53,781 bases of DNA from Actinomycetes bacterium (lineage in GTDB: Bacteria > Actinomycetota > Actinomycetes > Propionibacteriales > Propionibacteriaceae): NCBI GenBank assembly GCA_021781735.1, contig JAJXWF010000003.1:1-53781 (forward strand), written 5' to 3'. Of this stretch, positions 42,576 to 51,840 are shown piece by piece; positions within the stretch are counted from its first letter, which is position 1, and each line of letters starts with the position of its first letter. The notes beneath the pieces are model-generated. The model was not told the origin of the DNA. It saw only the letters and a program-made list of their open reading frames with translations, and searched no databases. A program made the position numbers and the translations under genes.

Positions 42576-43330
42576 GCGGCCGGCCCCCACTGGGTGAACC
42601 CGGCCGGGAGGGTGCTGGACAGCCCGCCGTCGGGGCTGGTCTGCGACCCGTCCACGGACCAGTCGCCGTTGCGCCAGATCATGGGGACGACCGAGCTCGC
42701 GTACTGGCCGCCCTGGGTGACCGCGAGCTGCACGTTGCATCGCATGGGTGTGCACCCGGCGAAGGCGAACCCGGCGATGTTAGCGGGCTGGCCGCTGGAC
42801 TGGGCCAGGTCGCTCAGGGCCTTGTCGCGTCCCGGACCAGCGGTCCACTGGGTGAGGATTACGCTGCGTCCGCCCGGTGCGTACTCGGCAAGTCCGATGT
42901 TGGCGGCCGCCATCACCGCGCCAGCGGGTGAGTGGGCGTAGCACTGGCGCAGCGGCCCGGTGATTCTCGTGGGCCCCAAGAGCTGGGTGCTCGGCAGCGC
43001 CGAGGTGAGGAACGGCGTCCAGGCCGTGCCGGTGAGCTGGGGTCCGACGTCCCGGCTGGAGGAGGAGTGGCCGTTGCAGCCCAGGTCGGCCCACGTGCCC
43101 GCCGGGGTTGAGGTGACGACCGCGGTAGGGGTGGACGCCGACCCGCTGGGGATGGGAGAGCCTCCAGCATTGGGCGCGGTCGAGGTCGGCGCGGGGGGTG
43201 TGGCGTCGGCTTGCCCGTGCCGGTGGGTGAGGACCCACACCAGTCCCACCGCCACGGCCACCACGACCACCGCCGAGGCCCACCACCAGCGCTCGACGCC
43301 CCCGCGGGGCTCGTTGTGCGTGTCAGTCAT
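42572..43330 (-). CDS. Single-pass membrane protein of the transfer operon (possible VirB8-like role)
   Basis: A 252-residue product with one membrane segment near the N-terminus (WWWASAVVVVAVAVGLVWVL, about 15-34), a Pro/Thr/Ser-rich linker (about 42-80) and an extracellular domain of about 170 residues with four cysteines (DLGCNGHSS, LRQCYAHSP, GCTPMRCNV) that could form disulfides. The topology resembles VirB8/TraH-type scaffold proteins of type IV systems, but no diagnostic motif is seen, so the role is inferred from position. It overlaps the TrbL-like start by ATGA. Confidence 0.7.
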   Translation of the reverse strand: MTDTHNEPRGGVERWWWASAVVVVAVAVGLVWVLTHRHGQADATPPAPTSTAPNAGGSPIPSGSASTPTAVVTSTPAGTWADLGCNGHSSSSRDVGPQLTGTAWTPFLTSALPSTQLLGPTRITGPLRQCYAHSPAGAVMAAANIGLAEYAPGGRSVILTQWTAGPGRDKALSDLAQSSGQPANIAGFAFAGCTPMRCNVQLAVTQGGQYASSVVPMIWRNGDWSVDGSQTSPDGGLSSTLPAGFTQWGPAA

Positions 43331-43375
43331 CCGCGTGTCCTCACTGTCGAGGGGAATGTCCGGCCGACTCGGAGG

Positions 43376-43666
43376 TCATGCTCCGGTGATCCCCAGCGCC
43401 GCGAAGATCGCGCTCGTCGCCCCCAGCGCGACCCCGCAGATCAGGCACACGACGGCCGCCGTGCCGCCCTCGAAGCTTCCGTGGCGCAGGGCCTTCAACC
43501 CGGTACTACCGATCGCGACGATCCACGCCACGATCAGCGCCACCCCGGCCAGGCCGGTGACCCAGGCCACGATCGTGGTGATGTTGCTCATCCCCGGTGG
43601 CAGCACCAGCGGTGCCAGGTGGTTCAGGGTGGTGATGGCCGAGGTCGTGAGGGGTGCGATGCCCAT
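43376..43666 (-). CDS. Small pilin-like membrane protein (VirB2-like topology)
   Basis: A 96-residue protein with two hydrophobic helices (ITTIVAWVTGLAGVALIVAW and TAAVVCLICGVALGATSAIF) separated by a short polar loop with basic residues (GLKALRHGSFEGG). This is the shape of VirB2/TrbC pilins and of small membrane subunits of actinobacterial type IV systems. It lies between the transglycosylase and the bitopic protein genes. AAGGAG lies seven bases before the ATG at 43666. No pilin signal-cleavage motif is evident, so identity rests on size, topology and context. Confidence 0.68.
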   Translation of the reverse strand: MGIAPLTTSAITTLNHLAPLVLPPGMSNITTIVAWVTGLAGVALIVAWIVAIGSTGLKALRHGSFEGGTAAVVCLICGVALGATSAIFAALGITGA

Positions 43667-43734
43667 CGAAGGGCTCCTTCCGTGGTGGGTCTCCCCCGTC
43701 CGGGTCGGACGGGCTGGGTGGACGGAGGGGGTGG

Positions 43735-44748
43735 TCAGACGCGCGGTGGCGACCAGCCGATGAAGCGTTGGTGCCAGGTGGCTTCGAAGAAGCTGATCGG
43801 TTCGATGCCGATGTAGCCGTTGTCGGCGGGAACATCGGTGCTGATCGCGTAGCCCCCGCCGACGCTCAGCGCCACGTGGCCGGCGCCGCCGTCGTCGAAC
43901 CAGACCACCGCCCCGCGCGGGATCGCGGCGTAGTCGGTGGTGGCCGGCTGCATCAGCCCGGCCGACTGAACCGCCTGCGCGGCCGCGAGGGCGGTCAGGT
44001 CGCCGATGCCGGCGAACTCGCCCCCGTAGGCCAGGGTCACCAGGGTCAGGCAGAGGTTGTGCCAGACCGGCTGGTGGGCGTCCATCTGGGCCACCGCATA
44101 GGCGATCGCCACGTTGCACGACACCCCGGTGTTGGACGCCCCCAGCGGGCAGGGCCCGCTCGAGCCCAGGTCCTTGACGGTGGGACCTGACAGCGAGGAG
44201 CCCGGGATGCCGAACGTCACCTGCAGCGCCAGGATCGCCGGAACATACCGGTCCGTCTCGCCGATCCCGGTCGGGAACCCGCCGGCTCTGAGCACGGCGC
44301 CCAGGCCCGCGTTGTAGGCGGCCAACGCGTTCTGGGTCGGCGTTCCGTGGCTGATCGCGCCGTCCCCCATGAGGGACTCCACCTGGCGGAACAGCCCGCA
44401 CATCAGCGTGGCCATCGCCGGAATGGCCGCCGACGGGTCCAGCGGGGAACTCGTCAGGCCTAAGGACGCCCAGGTGTTCGGCATGAACTGGGCGATCCCC
44501 TGGGCCCCGACCGGTGACATCGCCGCCGGGTTCCACCCGCTCTCCTGCTGAATCTGGGCGGCCAGCAACGCGGCCGGGTACTCCGGGCAGGTCTGGCCCG
44601 CGCGTTCCACCAGGGACACGTACTGGGGAGGGACGACGGCTGTGTTGATGCTCACCGGCGTCCCCTGGTTCTGGGCGGCCGAGAGTGCCGCCACCATCAG
44701 GGGCAGCAGCACGAGGAGTGCCACCACTCCCGCCACCGTCGCCTTCAC
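43735..44748 (-). CDS. Cell-wall hydrolase: lytic transglycosylase plus NlpC/P60-like domain
   Basis: A 337-residue secreted or membrane-anchored protein that should open peptidoglycan for the transfer channel. It starts with a signal-anchor (ATVAGVVALLVLLPLMVAAL), then an SLT domain at about 40-175: LLAAQIQQESGWNPAAMSPV with the catalytic Glu, GAQGIAQFMPNTW and NALAAYNAGLGAV. The C-terminal part (about 205-337) resembles an NlpC/P60-type peptidase: SCNVAIAYAVAQMD, PRGAVVWFDDGGAGHVALSV (His of the active site). The two-domain layout is that of conjugative hydrolases of Gram-positive bacteria. It follows the propeller gene by two bases. Confidence 0.88.
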   Translation of the reverse strand: MKATVAGVVALLVLLPLMVAALSAAQNQGTPVSINTAVVPPQYVSLVERAGQTCPEYPAALLAAQIQQESGWNPAAMSPVGAQGIAQFMPNTWASLGLTSSPLDPSAAIPAMATLMCGLFRQVESLMGDGAISHGTPTQNALAAYNAGLGAVLRAGGFPTGIGETDRYVPAILALQVTFGIPGSSLSGPTVKDLGSSGPCPLGASNTGVSCNVAIAYAVAQMDAHQPVWHNLCLTLVTLAYGGEFAGIGDLTALAAAQAVQSAGLMQPATTDYAAIPRGAVVWFDDGGAGHVALSVGGGYAISTDVPADNGYIGIEPISFFEATWHQRFIGWSPPRV

Positions 44749-44750
44749 GG

Positions 44751-46289
44751 CTACCGCCTCGAGCCCGTGGATTGCAGGGCGTACAGCGAGGTGCGGTCGC
44801 CGTCGTTGGCAACCACGAACAGGTGCCCGGCGTCATCGACCGCGACCGGCGCCACCGGGGTCGCGGTCCCGGAGGACGCCGCGCTGGTCACCCGGCCATC
44901 CGGGTACGCCACAGCCAGACCGCTGCTCGCGGTCCCGAACGCCATCTGATCGCTGATCGCCGTCGTCACCCATCCGGCCGGCAGGGGGTGCATCCGGCCG
45001 GAGGCGTCCATCAGCTCGGTTCCCGCGATCGCCCACCGGGCCTGCCGCCCCTGCTCCAACAGTGCCGGGGACACGGTCTGGCCAGTGCTGGTGGTGTCGA
45101 ACCCTGTGGCCGGGCCGGCGTCCACGGACCACGCGGTGCGCCACGTCCCCACGCGGAACCCGGTCAGGACCGCGTCCCCGGACGGGTTCGAGTAGGCCAT
45201 CACAAGGACGCCATGTGCCACGCCCAACGGCCCGAGGACAGTCGTTCCCCGTGGTGCCGTCAGGGGCACGCCGTCACCGGCGACCGCATCGGAAGTCACC
45301 AGCCATGCACGACCGTCCCCGACGGTCACCACTCCGCCATCGCCAGTGACGCCGGCGACCACCGCTCCGGCGGGGATCACGCGCTCGGTCATCCCTGAAC
45401 TGGTGAACACGGACGCGTGCTGCCCCTGGCCCACCGCCACCACGCCCAACGGGTAGGCCACCACCTGGGCGGCGGCCGGGAGGGGCCACTCCCCCTTTGC
45501 GGCACCACTGGTTGCCGACCACGCCGCCACGTGGTCAACCGACCAGGCCATGACCATTGCAGCGGCACCCGAGCCGACGACCACCGGTCCACCAGCCATC
45601 GTCGCGGGCGTTCCCAGGGAACCTCCAGCCAGAGTCCCTTGCCAGCGCCGAACCCCGGTACCGGCGTCCAGCGCCACCACTCCCGAGGCGTCCGCGTTCG
45701 GCGCGAACACCAACCCGTCCGCCGTGGCCACCGCATCGGCCCCTGAGAACGACACCGGGGCCGCCCAGGCCGCCACCGCTCCGTATCCCGGCGGCGGCAC
45801 CACCGGTAGCTGCGTGGCCGAAGCACTCGGCGCGACGACGGCCGTCCTCGGATGGCTTGGTGCGGCCCGCGCCACCATCGTCAACGTCACTCCGGCCGCA
45901 GCCACCACCGCCACGATCCCGCTGGCAACCGCAGTGACTCGCCTACGCGACCGGTTCTCGTTTGGTGCGCCGGTCGGCGTCATCTGTCCATCGGCCGTGA
46001 CCACGAAGTCGGAGGTCTCGTCGTTGAACCCCTCCGCAACCACCCGGATCGCCCCACCCGGTCGCAGCGACGCCGCCTGCGCCGCCTGGGCCAGCAGCAC
46101 CACCCGAGCGGCCTGTTCGTCGGCCTGGTCGCACACGGTGATGCCGTTCGCCAGCCCCGACCACAGCCCGCCTGTCAGCTCACGTAACTCAAGGCGCACC
46201 ACTGGGTACACGGGCACACTGGTCACCTGGTCGAGCTGTGCGCGGTGTTCACGCTCTTCCGTTCGAGATGACGGGCGAGGGGCGAGCAT
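44751..46289 (-). CDS. Membrane-anchored beta-propeller protein, first gene of the transfer operon
   Basis: A 512-residue product. Residues about 1-112 are cytoplasmic, with no family recognised; one membrane segment follows (VTAVASGIVAVVAAAGVTLT, about 117-137); the outer part from about 165 on is made of repeated blades such as ADGLVFAPNADASGVVALDA, GTGVRRWQGTLAGGSLGTP and LFVVANDGDRTSLYALQS, typical of PQQ-type beta-propellers (pyrrolo-quinoline-quinone-like repeats). It probably is a structural or surface-contact component of the transfer apparatus; that role is inferred from position. It is the first gene of the minus-strand block, with 46290-46330 as likely promoter region. Confidence 0.72.
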   Translation of the reverse strand: MLAPRPSSRTEEREHRAQLDQVTSVPVYPVVRLELRELTGGLWSGLANGITVCDQADEQAARVVLLAQAAQAASLRPGGAIRVVAEGFNDETSDFVVTADGQMTPTGAPNENRSRRRVTAVASGIVAVVAAAGVTLTMVARAAPSHPRTAVVAPSASATQLPVVPPPGYGAVAAWAAPVSFSGADAVATADGLVFAPNADASGVVALDAGTGVRRWQGTLAGGSLGTPATMAGGPVVVGSGAAAMVMAWSVDHVAAWSATSGAAKGEWPLPAAAQVVAYPLGVVAVGQGQHASVFTSSGMTERVIPAGAVVAGVTGDGGVVTVGDGRAWLVTSDAVAGDGVPLTAPRGTTVLGPLGVAHGVLVMAYSNPSGDAVLTGFRVGTWRTAWSVDAGPATGFDTTSTGQTVSPALLEQGRQARWAIAGTELMDASGRMHPLPAGWVTTAISDQMAFGTASSGLAVAYPDGRVTSAASSGTATPVAPVAVDDAGHLFVVANDGDRTSLYALQSTGSRR

Positions 46290-46835
46290 GAGGGAAGACT
46301 ACTACGGTAATGTTATGAACTACTGCTGTAACTTAGATCCGTGGTGGACGAACCGCTGAATCGCACGCGGACCCGCCAGTGTCTGGGGGTCGAACTGTGC
46401 ACTTTACGACGCGGCGTGCTGGCGGGCCGCGTCTCACGGTCGCAGCTTTCCGCATACTCGACCACGATCGCTCTCACCTCCGCCCCGAGCGGTGAGAACG
46501 AGGCCGCCTCCTTGCGTTCGCACCGGCGAGGCCGATCCGAGGCCAACGCCCGATCCACCGTCGACCAGTTTTTCAGCGTCCAGCAAAGACCCGCACCTCG
46601 CTGCCGCCGTCGAACGCCTCAGCGGATGGCCCGCCCACATTGGCGAACTCAAACTCCGACGGCGCCCCAGCGGCGAACTCGCTCAGCGCCACGGGCACTG
46701 GCTTGATGCTGCTTGACACCCACGAGGAGCGTCAGTCCCCGTCTCGTAGACGGGACCTCCGCGCCGCCGGCTTCCCAGCCAACATCAGTGGGAGGCAACC
46801 CGTGCCCGGGTCTTGCCATGCCAGGTCACCTCACG
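46290..46835. other. Interval without a supported gene between the transfer block and manD
   Basis: About 545 bases. 46290-46345 is AT-richer and probably carries the promoter of the transfer operon. Between 46340 and 46720 several short frames overlap on both strands; one plus-strand frame (46492-46716) ends ERLSGWPAHIGELKLRRRPS and might be a relic, but no family could be assigned. At about 46734-46757 GTCCCCGTCT/AGACGGGAC forms a hairpin with one bulge, a possible terminator for manD. No tRNA or attachment site was recognised. Confidence 0.4.
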
Positions 46836-48056
46836 TCACCAGTCGTGCAGCGTCCCGTCGGTCTTGCGGTTGACCGGGAGGTACTTCGGGTCGAACGGGA
46901 AGCGCTTGGCGGCGTCCTCGTCGATCTCGACTCCGAGGCCGGGGGTGTCGTCGAGGACCACGACGCCGTTCTCGACCACCGGGAACCGGGTGAAGACCTT
47001 CGATACCTGCTCGGGGTAGCCCATATATTCCTGGACGCCGAAGTTGTGGATCGACCAGCTGAGGTGGCAGTTGGCCGCCATGCCGACCGGGGAGATGTCG
47101 CTCGGGCCGTGGAACCCGGAGCGGACGCCGTAGAAGTCGGCCACGCCCATGAGTTGGCGCAGGTGGGTGATACCGCCACCGTGGGTGACCGGGGTGCGGA
47201 CGAAGTCGATCAGCCGTTCGGTGATGAGCGTCTGGTAGTCGAACCAGCTGTTGAACACCTCACCGACCGCCAGCGGCGTAGTGGTGTGCTGGCGGATCAG
47301 TCGGAACGCCGCCTGGTCCTCGGCCGGCGTGGCGTCCTCGAGCCAAAACATTCGGTAAGGCTCCAGCTGCTTGCCCAACCAGCCTGCCTCGATTGGGGTC
47401 AGCCGGTGATGTGAGTCGTGCAGCAGTTCGAAGCCGTAGCCCAGCTCGTCGCGAACGCGCTTGACCAGCTTGGGGACGAAGTCGAGGTAGAGCTTGGTGT
47501 CCCAGATCTCCTCGTCAGGCAGCGCACCGGACGCCGGCTCGTAGGCACCCGTCTCCTCGTCGTCCGCATGCGCGTGCACGCCGTAGGTCGTGGCCAGCCC
47601 AGGGACGGCCGCTTGGACTCGGATCGCCTTGTAGCCTTCCTCGAGCTTCGCAGCGGCCTCGTCGACGACCTCGTCGACGGTCATGCCGGTGCAATGCGGG
47701 TAGGTCATGAGGTAGTCGCGGCTGGTGCCACCGAGTAGCCGGTGCACGGGGACGCCGAGTGCCTTGCCGCTGATGTCCCACAGTGCCTGGTCGACCGCGG
47801 AGATCGAGGCCATGGTGATCGGGCCGCGCCGCCAATACGCGCCGCGGTAGAGGTACTGCCAGGTGTCCTCGATGCGGGTGGCGTCACGACCGATGAGCAG
47901 CGGGATGAGGTGTTGGAGGTAGCCCTCGACGGCGCGCTCGCGGCCGTTGACGGTGCCGTCGCCGTAGCCGACCACGCCGTCGTCGGTGACCAGCTTGAGT
48001 GTGACGAAGTTGCGGCCGGGGCTGGAGACGATGACCTCGCCAGCGACGATCCTCAT
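46836..48056 (-). CDS. manD: D-mannonate dehydratase (enolase superfamily, ManD/RspA type)
   Basis: A 406-residue enolase-superfamily enzyme that dehydrates D-mannonate to 2-keto-3-deoxygluconate. The N-terminal capping domain has LKLVTDDGVVGYGDGTVNGR, and the barrel the ManD motifs RVQAAVPGL, ELLHDSHHRLTPIEAGWLGK (metal ligand Asp), FWLEDATPAEDQ (Glu), TPLAVGEVFNSWFDYQTLI (Glu) and VTHGGGITHLRQL with the catalytic His. Length and motifs fit the mannonate dehydratase group; some relatives act on D-gluconate with low activity. It overlaps the fructuronate reductase gene by ATGA, which makes the two successive steps of hexuronate breakdown. Confidence 0.92.
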   Translation of the reverse strand: MRIVAGEVIVSSPGRNFVTLKLVTDDGVVGYGDGTVNGRERAVEGYLQHLIPLLIGRDATRIEDTWQYLYRGAYWRRGPITMASISAVDQALWDISGKALGVPVHRLLGGTSRDYLMTYPHCTGMTVDEVVDEAAAKLEEGYKAIRVQAAVPGLATTYGVHAHADDEETGAYEPASGALPDEEIWDTKLYLDFVPKLVKRVRDELGYGFELLHDSHHRLTPIEAGWLGKQLEPYRMFWLEDATPAEDQAAFRLIRQHTTTPLAVGEVFNSWFDYQTLITERLIDFVRTPVTHGGGITHLRQLMGVADFYGVRSGFHGPSDISPVGMAANCHLSWSIHNFGVQEYMGYPEQVSKVFTRFPVVENGVVVLDDTPGLGVEIDEDAAKRFPFDPKYLPVNRKTDGTLHDW

Positions 48057-49465
48057 GAGTGCGACCTCTCTGCTGCGGTGTCGTGGGAGCCGAGGCGGGC
48101 CAGCAGCTCTGCCAGCCGACCAGCGGCGATGTCGTCGAGATACTCTCCCACGAGCGCGATGAAGTTCTCGCGCAGGGCCAGTTCTGGACCGAGGACGGCC
48201 TCCTCGGTAAGTGCCGCCCGGGCCAGGTCGGCGGGATGCTCCGATGCCTGGTCGAGCCGGCGAAGCAGGTCGTGCATCGGTTCATCAGGAGCCTGGCCGG
48301 CGGGCAGGTCGAGCCGGGTGACCACATGCAGCCATGCGGCGACGAGCAGCGCGATCACGTGAGGCACCCGCCCGCGTTCCTCGTACCAGGCGACCGGGCC
48401 GGGGACCCGCTGGGTGAGTTTGGCCGAGCCGTCGGATCCGACCTGTTGGCAGGTGTGGCGGAGCTCGACGTTGGCGAACCTGGCGAACATCTCCTTCCGG
48501 TAGGCCAGGGGGTCAAGACCGTCGGGCAGGGCGATCGTCGGCTGCATCTCGTCGCCGAGTCGCCAGGCTACCGGGAGGATGACCGGGTGCTGGGCAGCCT
48601 CGGCCTGGTAGGCCAGGCCGTTCAGGGGGCCGAGATAGGCGAGCAGTGAGTTGGTGGCGTTGAGTAGCCGAAGCTTGACGAGTTCGTACTGGTGCACCTG
48701 GTCGGTGAGGATGGCGCCGGCGGCCTCCCAGCGTGGGCGCGGGCCGGCGAAGGCGTCCTCGAGCACCCACATGGTGAACGGCTCGCAGGGCACTGGGATC
48801 TCGTCGTCGCTCCCGGCGGCCTTGGCCGCGGCGCGGGTCGCGTCGGTGGTGGCGGGGACGATCCTGTCAACCATGGTGTTCGGGGTGGCGCACCGGGCGA
48901 GGAATTGGCCGAGGGTGCCGGCGTCCGGCTCGGGCATCAGCGCCGCGAACTGAGTGAGAACGGTCCGCAGAACGCTTCCGTTGCCGCTCACGTTGTCGCA
49001 GCTCACCAGGCTCAGCGGGGTGCCATCGGACACGGCCCGCCGCAGGAGGCCGCGGGCCAGCAGCCCCATCATCGTGCGGGGTGCGGCCGTGCCGGTCGCG
49101 TCGCTGCGGATGTCGTCGGTGATGTCGAGGTCGTGGCTGCCGGGTCGGAATCCGTAGCCGTTCTCGGTGATCGTCAGGGTGACGAGGTGGGTCTCGGGGT
49201 CGGCGATCTCGGCGATGACCGCGTTCGGGGCGCGTCGGGCGACCAACGCGCGGTCGATGACGGCGAGCCGTCGCGCCGGTTTCGCCCCCGGGCCCACCTC
49301 GACGACCGTGTAGGTCATGTTCTGGCGGCGTAGCGCCTCCACCACGCTGGGATTCGAGTGGGCGACGCCCGTGATCGCCCAGGGTTCCCCGGGGGCGTCG
49401 GCAGTGTAAACAGCTTGGTGGGCGCGATGGAAGTTGCCGAGTCCGAGGTGGACGATCCGATTCAC
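48053..49465 (-). CDS. uxuB: Fructuronate reductase / mannitol dehydrogenase family protein
   Basis: A 470-residue polyol dehydrogenase with the NAD-binding start VHLGLGNFHRAHQAVYTADA, the family block TLTITENGYG, and the C-terminal domain VLEDAF, QYELVKLRLLNATNSLLAYL and the catalytic-lysine region typical of mannitol dehydrogenase and UxuB proteins. Paired with manD it most likely reduces D-fructuronate to D-mannonate; mannitol 2-dehydrogenase is the alternative. It starts 126 bases from the divergent lutA. No uxaC, kdgK or transporter for hexuronates is seen nearby. Confidence 0.88.
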   Translation of the reverse strand: MNRIVHLGLGNFHRAHQAVYTADAPGEPWAITGVAHSNPSVVEALRRQNMTYTVVEVGPGAKPARRLAVIDRALVARRAPNAVIAEIADPETHLVTLTITENGYGFRPGSHDLDITDDIRSDATGTAAPRTMMGLLARGLLRRAVSDGTPLSLVSCDNVSGNGSVLRTVLTQFAALMPEPDAGTLGQFLARCATPNTMVDRIVPATTDATRAAAKAAGSDDEIPVPCEPFTMWVLEDAFAGPRPRWEAAGAILTDQVHQYELVKLRLLNATNSLLAYLGPLNGLAYQAEAAQHPVILPVAWRLGDEMQPTIALPDGLDPLAYRKEMFARFANVELRHTCQQVGSDGSAKLTQRVPGPVAWYEERGRVPHVIALLVAAWLHVVTRLDLPAGQAPDEPMHDLLRRLDQASEHPADLARAALTEEAVLGPELALRENFIALVGEYLDDIAAGRLAELLARLGSHDTAAERSHS

Positions 49466-49591
49466 TGGTGTTCCCTTCGGTGCCCCGGCCGCCCAACTTG
49501 CGTTGGCGAACTGCCGGGTATGGAATCACAGGCAACGCTAGGGATTGGTCCCGGAGCCGTCAAAGGCGCCCCTGGCTTCGGAGGTGAATCC

Positions 49592-50332
49592 GTGTCCGAT
49601 CAGCCAGCACGGCCAGCGAGGGTCGGTTTCTGGCCCACGTGCATGGCCGACCTTGCCTCCCCCGGTCCCGCGTTGGCAGCCCTCGACGTGCTGCGGGCGA
49701 TGGGGTTCGACCCCGTCGTGCCCGCGGACGCCGGATGCTGCGGCCAGCCCGCGTTCAACACCGGGCAGCCCCGCGCCGCGGCCCCCGTGCTCCGGCACAC
49801 CGTCGGGGCGTTCGAGGGCTGCGACGCGATCGTCACGGTGGCCGGCTCGTGCGCGGCGATGGTCGCCCACAACGGCCCGGCGCTGGTGCCGGCGGCGTCC
49901 GGATTCGTCCGGCGGATGTGGGAGTTCACCCAGTTCGTCGCGGCCTTCGGCGCCGGCCTGCCACTCCACCTCGACGCGACCGTCACCTACCACGACGGCT
50001 GCCACATGACCCGGGTGCTCGGCGAGCGCACCACCCCCCGCGAGCTGCTGTCGCGCATCGACGGACTGCGGGTGGTCGAGATGGTCGACCCCGACGGGTG
50101 CTGCGGCTTCGGCGGCACGTTCGCGGTGAAGTTCCCCGAGCTGTCGGCGGCCATGGCCGACGTGAAGCTCGACCACGCCGCGGCCACTGAGGTCGACTGG
50201 ATCGTCTCGGCCGACCCCGGCTGCCTGGTCCACCTCAGCGGCCGAGCTGGCGCGACCGGCCGAGCCCTCCCCACGCGACACATCGCCGAGATCGTCCGCG
50301 ACGCCCTGGTTCCGGCGGGCGTGACGGCATGA
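49592..50332 (+). CDS. lutA: L-lactate utilisation protein LutA (Fe-S oxidoreductase subunit)
   Basis: LutA, LutB and LutC form the iron-sulfur L-lactate oxidation complex that turns lactate into pyruvate. The 246-residue product has the two CCG domains of the family: GCCGQPAFNTGQ with an upstream VGFWPTCMAD and, in the second half, YHDGCHMTRVLG and DPDGCCGFGGTFAVKFP, the cysteine-rich cluster ligands. The GTG at 49592, behind GGAGGTGAATCC, is preferred; the frame is open upstream but not conserved. It overlaps lutB by ATGA. Lactate is a central substrate of propionibacteria. Confidence 0.93.
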   Translation: MSDQPARPARVGFWPTCMADLASPGPALAALDVLRAMGFDPVVPADAGCCGQPAFNTGQPRAAAPVLRHTVGAFEGCDAIVTVAGSCAAMVAHNGPALVPAASGFVRRMWEFTQFVAAFGAGLPLHLDATVTYHDGCHMTRVLGERTTPRELLSRIDGLRVVEMVDPDGCCGFGGTFAVKFPELSAAMADVKLDHAAATEVDWIVSADPGCLVHLSGRAGATGRALPTRHIAEIVRDALVPAGVTA

Positions 50333-51840
50333 CTGCCCCGTCGGAGCAGGGGAGGGCCGGGTCCCGGCCCTCGTCCACGGCCCTCATCGGCACCGAGCGG
50401 GTGTCCCTGTCGCACCCCGAGTGGGCCGGGGCCGAGATTCCGCCGGGCACCCGCCGGTTGCCCCTCATCAGTGCCGATGCCGTGCGGCGTCCCGGCGTGG
50501 GCCATACCCGGGAGCGGCTCGAGGCCCTGGGCCGAGAGCGCGCCTCGGGCGTGTGGACGCCGGAGGCCGCGGCCCGACGTGAGCGGGGAGCAGAGATCCG
50601 ACGCGAGACCCTGAAGGACATGTCCGGCCACCTCGACCGGCTCTGCGCGAGCCTGGAGGCCAACGGCGCCATCGTCCACCGGGTGTCGACGCCCGAGCAG
50701 GCCCGTGAGGCCGTCGGGCAGGTCGCCCGCGACCACGGCGTCAGCCTGGTGGCCAAGTCGAAGTCGATGGCGACCGAGGAGATCCACCTGACCCCCTACC
50801 TCAACGGGCTCGGGATCGACGTCGTCGAGACCGACCTCGGCGAGTACATCGTCCAGGCGGCGGGGCAGCGGCCGAGCCACATCGTGGGCCCCGCGCTGCA
50901 CCTGTCGAAGGACGACGTCACCCACCTGTTCGCCGATCTCAACGGCGCCCCGGTGAGCGACCGGCCCGACGACCTCGCCGCGTTCGCCCGCGCCCGCCTC
51001 CGCGCCGATTTCAAGGCGGCCCAGATGGGCATCTGCGGGGTGAACTTCGCGGCAGCCGACACCGGCACCCTGGTGGTCGTCACCAACGAGGGCAACGCCG
51101 ACATGGTCACCAGCCAGCCCGACGTGCTGGTCGCGGTGATGCCGATCGAGAAGGTCGTGCCCCGGCTGTCGGACGTCGGCGTCCTGGTGCCGCTGCTGAG
51201 CGACACCGCAAACAAGCAGTTCGTCACCACCTACCAGACCTGGCTCAGCGGTCCCCGCGACCCGGACGCCGGCGGCGACGGACCGCGGGAGCTGCACGTG
51301 GTGATCTTCGACAACGGACGCAGCGACGTGCTCGGCACCCCTCTCGAAGAGGTGCTGTGCTGCATCCGCTGCGGCAACTGCCAGTTCGCCTGCCCGGTGT
51401 TCCGGACCATGGGCGGCGGCCACGGGTACGCGTCGATCTACGGCGGCCCGATCGGCGCGGTGCTGAGCCCGGTGATCGGCGGCCACTCCGCCGACGCCGA
51501 CCTGCCGTTCATGTCGAGCCTGTGCGGGGCCTGCGCGGACGCCTGCCCGGTGAAGATCCCGATCCCCGACCTGCTGGTCGACCTGCGCAACCGCTATGTC
51601 GAGGAGCACCCCCGCCCGGTCGAGGACGCCGGCTGGCGCGCCTGGTCGCTGGCGTGGAGCACCCGGGTCGGCTATGCGGCGTCCATGATCGGGGCCAGGG
51701 CCGCCTCGGTCGTGCCGGGCGGAATCCTTCGGAGGCTGCCGCTGGTCTCCACGTGGGCGTCGGTGCGCTCGCTCCCCTCGTTCACGGGCGCCGGTGCGGT
51801 CCGCCGCGCGGCGCGGAAGAAGGACGGCCATGACCGATGA
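50329..51840 (+). CDS. lutB: L-lactate utilisation iron-sulfur protein LutB
   Basis: A 503-residue protein. The N-terminal two thirds hold the LUD domain (VAKSKSMATEEIHLTPYLNG, GVNFAAADTGTLVVVTNEGN), and at about 342-415 two 4Fe-4S clusters are bound by CIRCGNCQFACPVF and CGACADACPVKIPIPDLL. This is the LutB/LldF architecture. It links LutA to the electron carrier. The gene overlaps lutA (ATGA) and, by 11 bases, lutC. Confidence 0.94.
   Translation: MTAPSEQGRAGSRPSSTALIGTERVSLSHPEWAGAEIPPGTRRLPLISADAVRRPGVGHTRERLEALGRERASGVWTPEAAARRERGAEIRRETLKDMSGHLDRLCASLEANGAIVHRVSTPEQAREAVGQVARDHGVSLVAKSKSMATEEIHLTPYLNGLGIDVVETDLGEYIVQAAGQRPSHIVGPALHLSKDDVTHLFADLNGAPVSDRPDDLAAFARARLRADFKAAQMGICGVNFAAADTGTLVVVTNEGNADMVTSQPDVLVAVMPIEKVVPRLSDVGVLVPLLSDTANKQFVTTYQTWLSGPRDPDAGGDGPRELHVVIFDNGRSDVLGTPLEEVLCCIRCGNCQFACPVFRTMGGGHGYASIYGGPIGAVLSPVIGGHSADADLPFMSSLCGACADACPVKIPIPDLLVDLRNRYVEEHPRPVEDAGWRAWSLAWSTRVGYAASMIGARAASVVPGGILRRLPLVSTWASVRSLPSFTGAGAVRRAARKKDGHDR

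Noticed and set aside
46313-46716. Several short frames on both strands between the transfer block and manD
   Set aside because: Overlapping, without ribosome sites or recognised motifs; none could be preferred.
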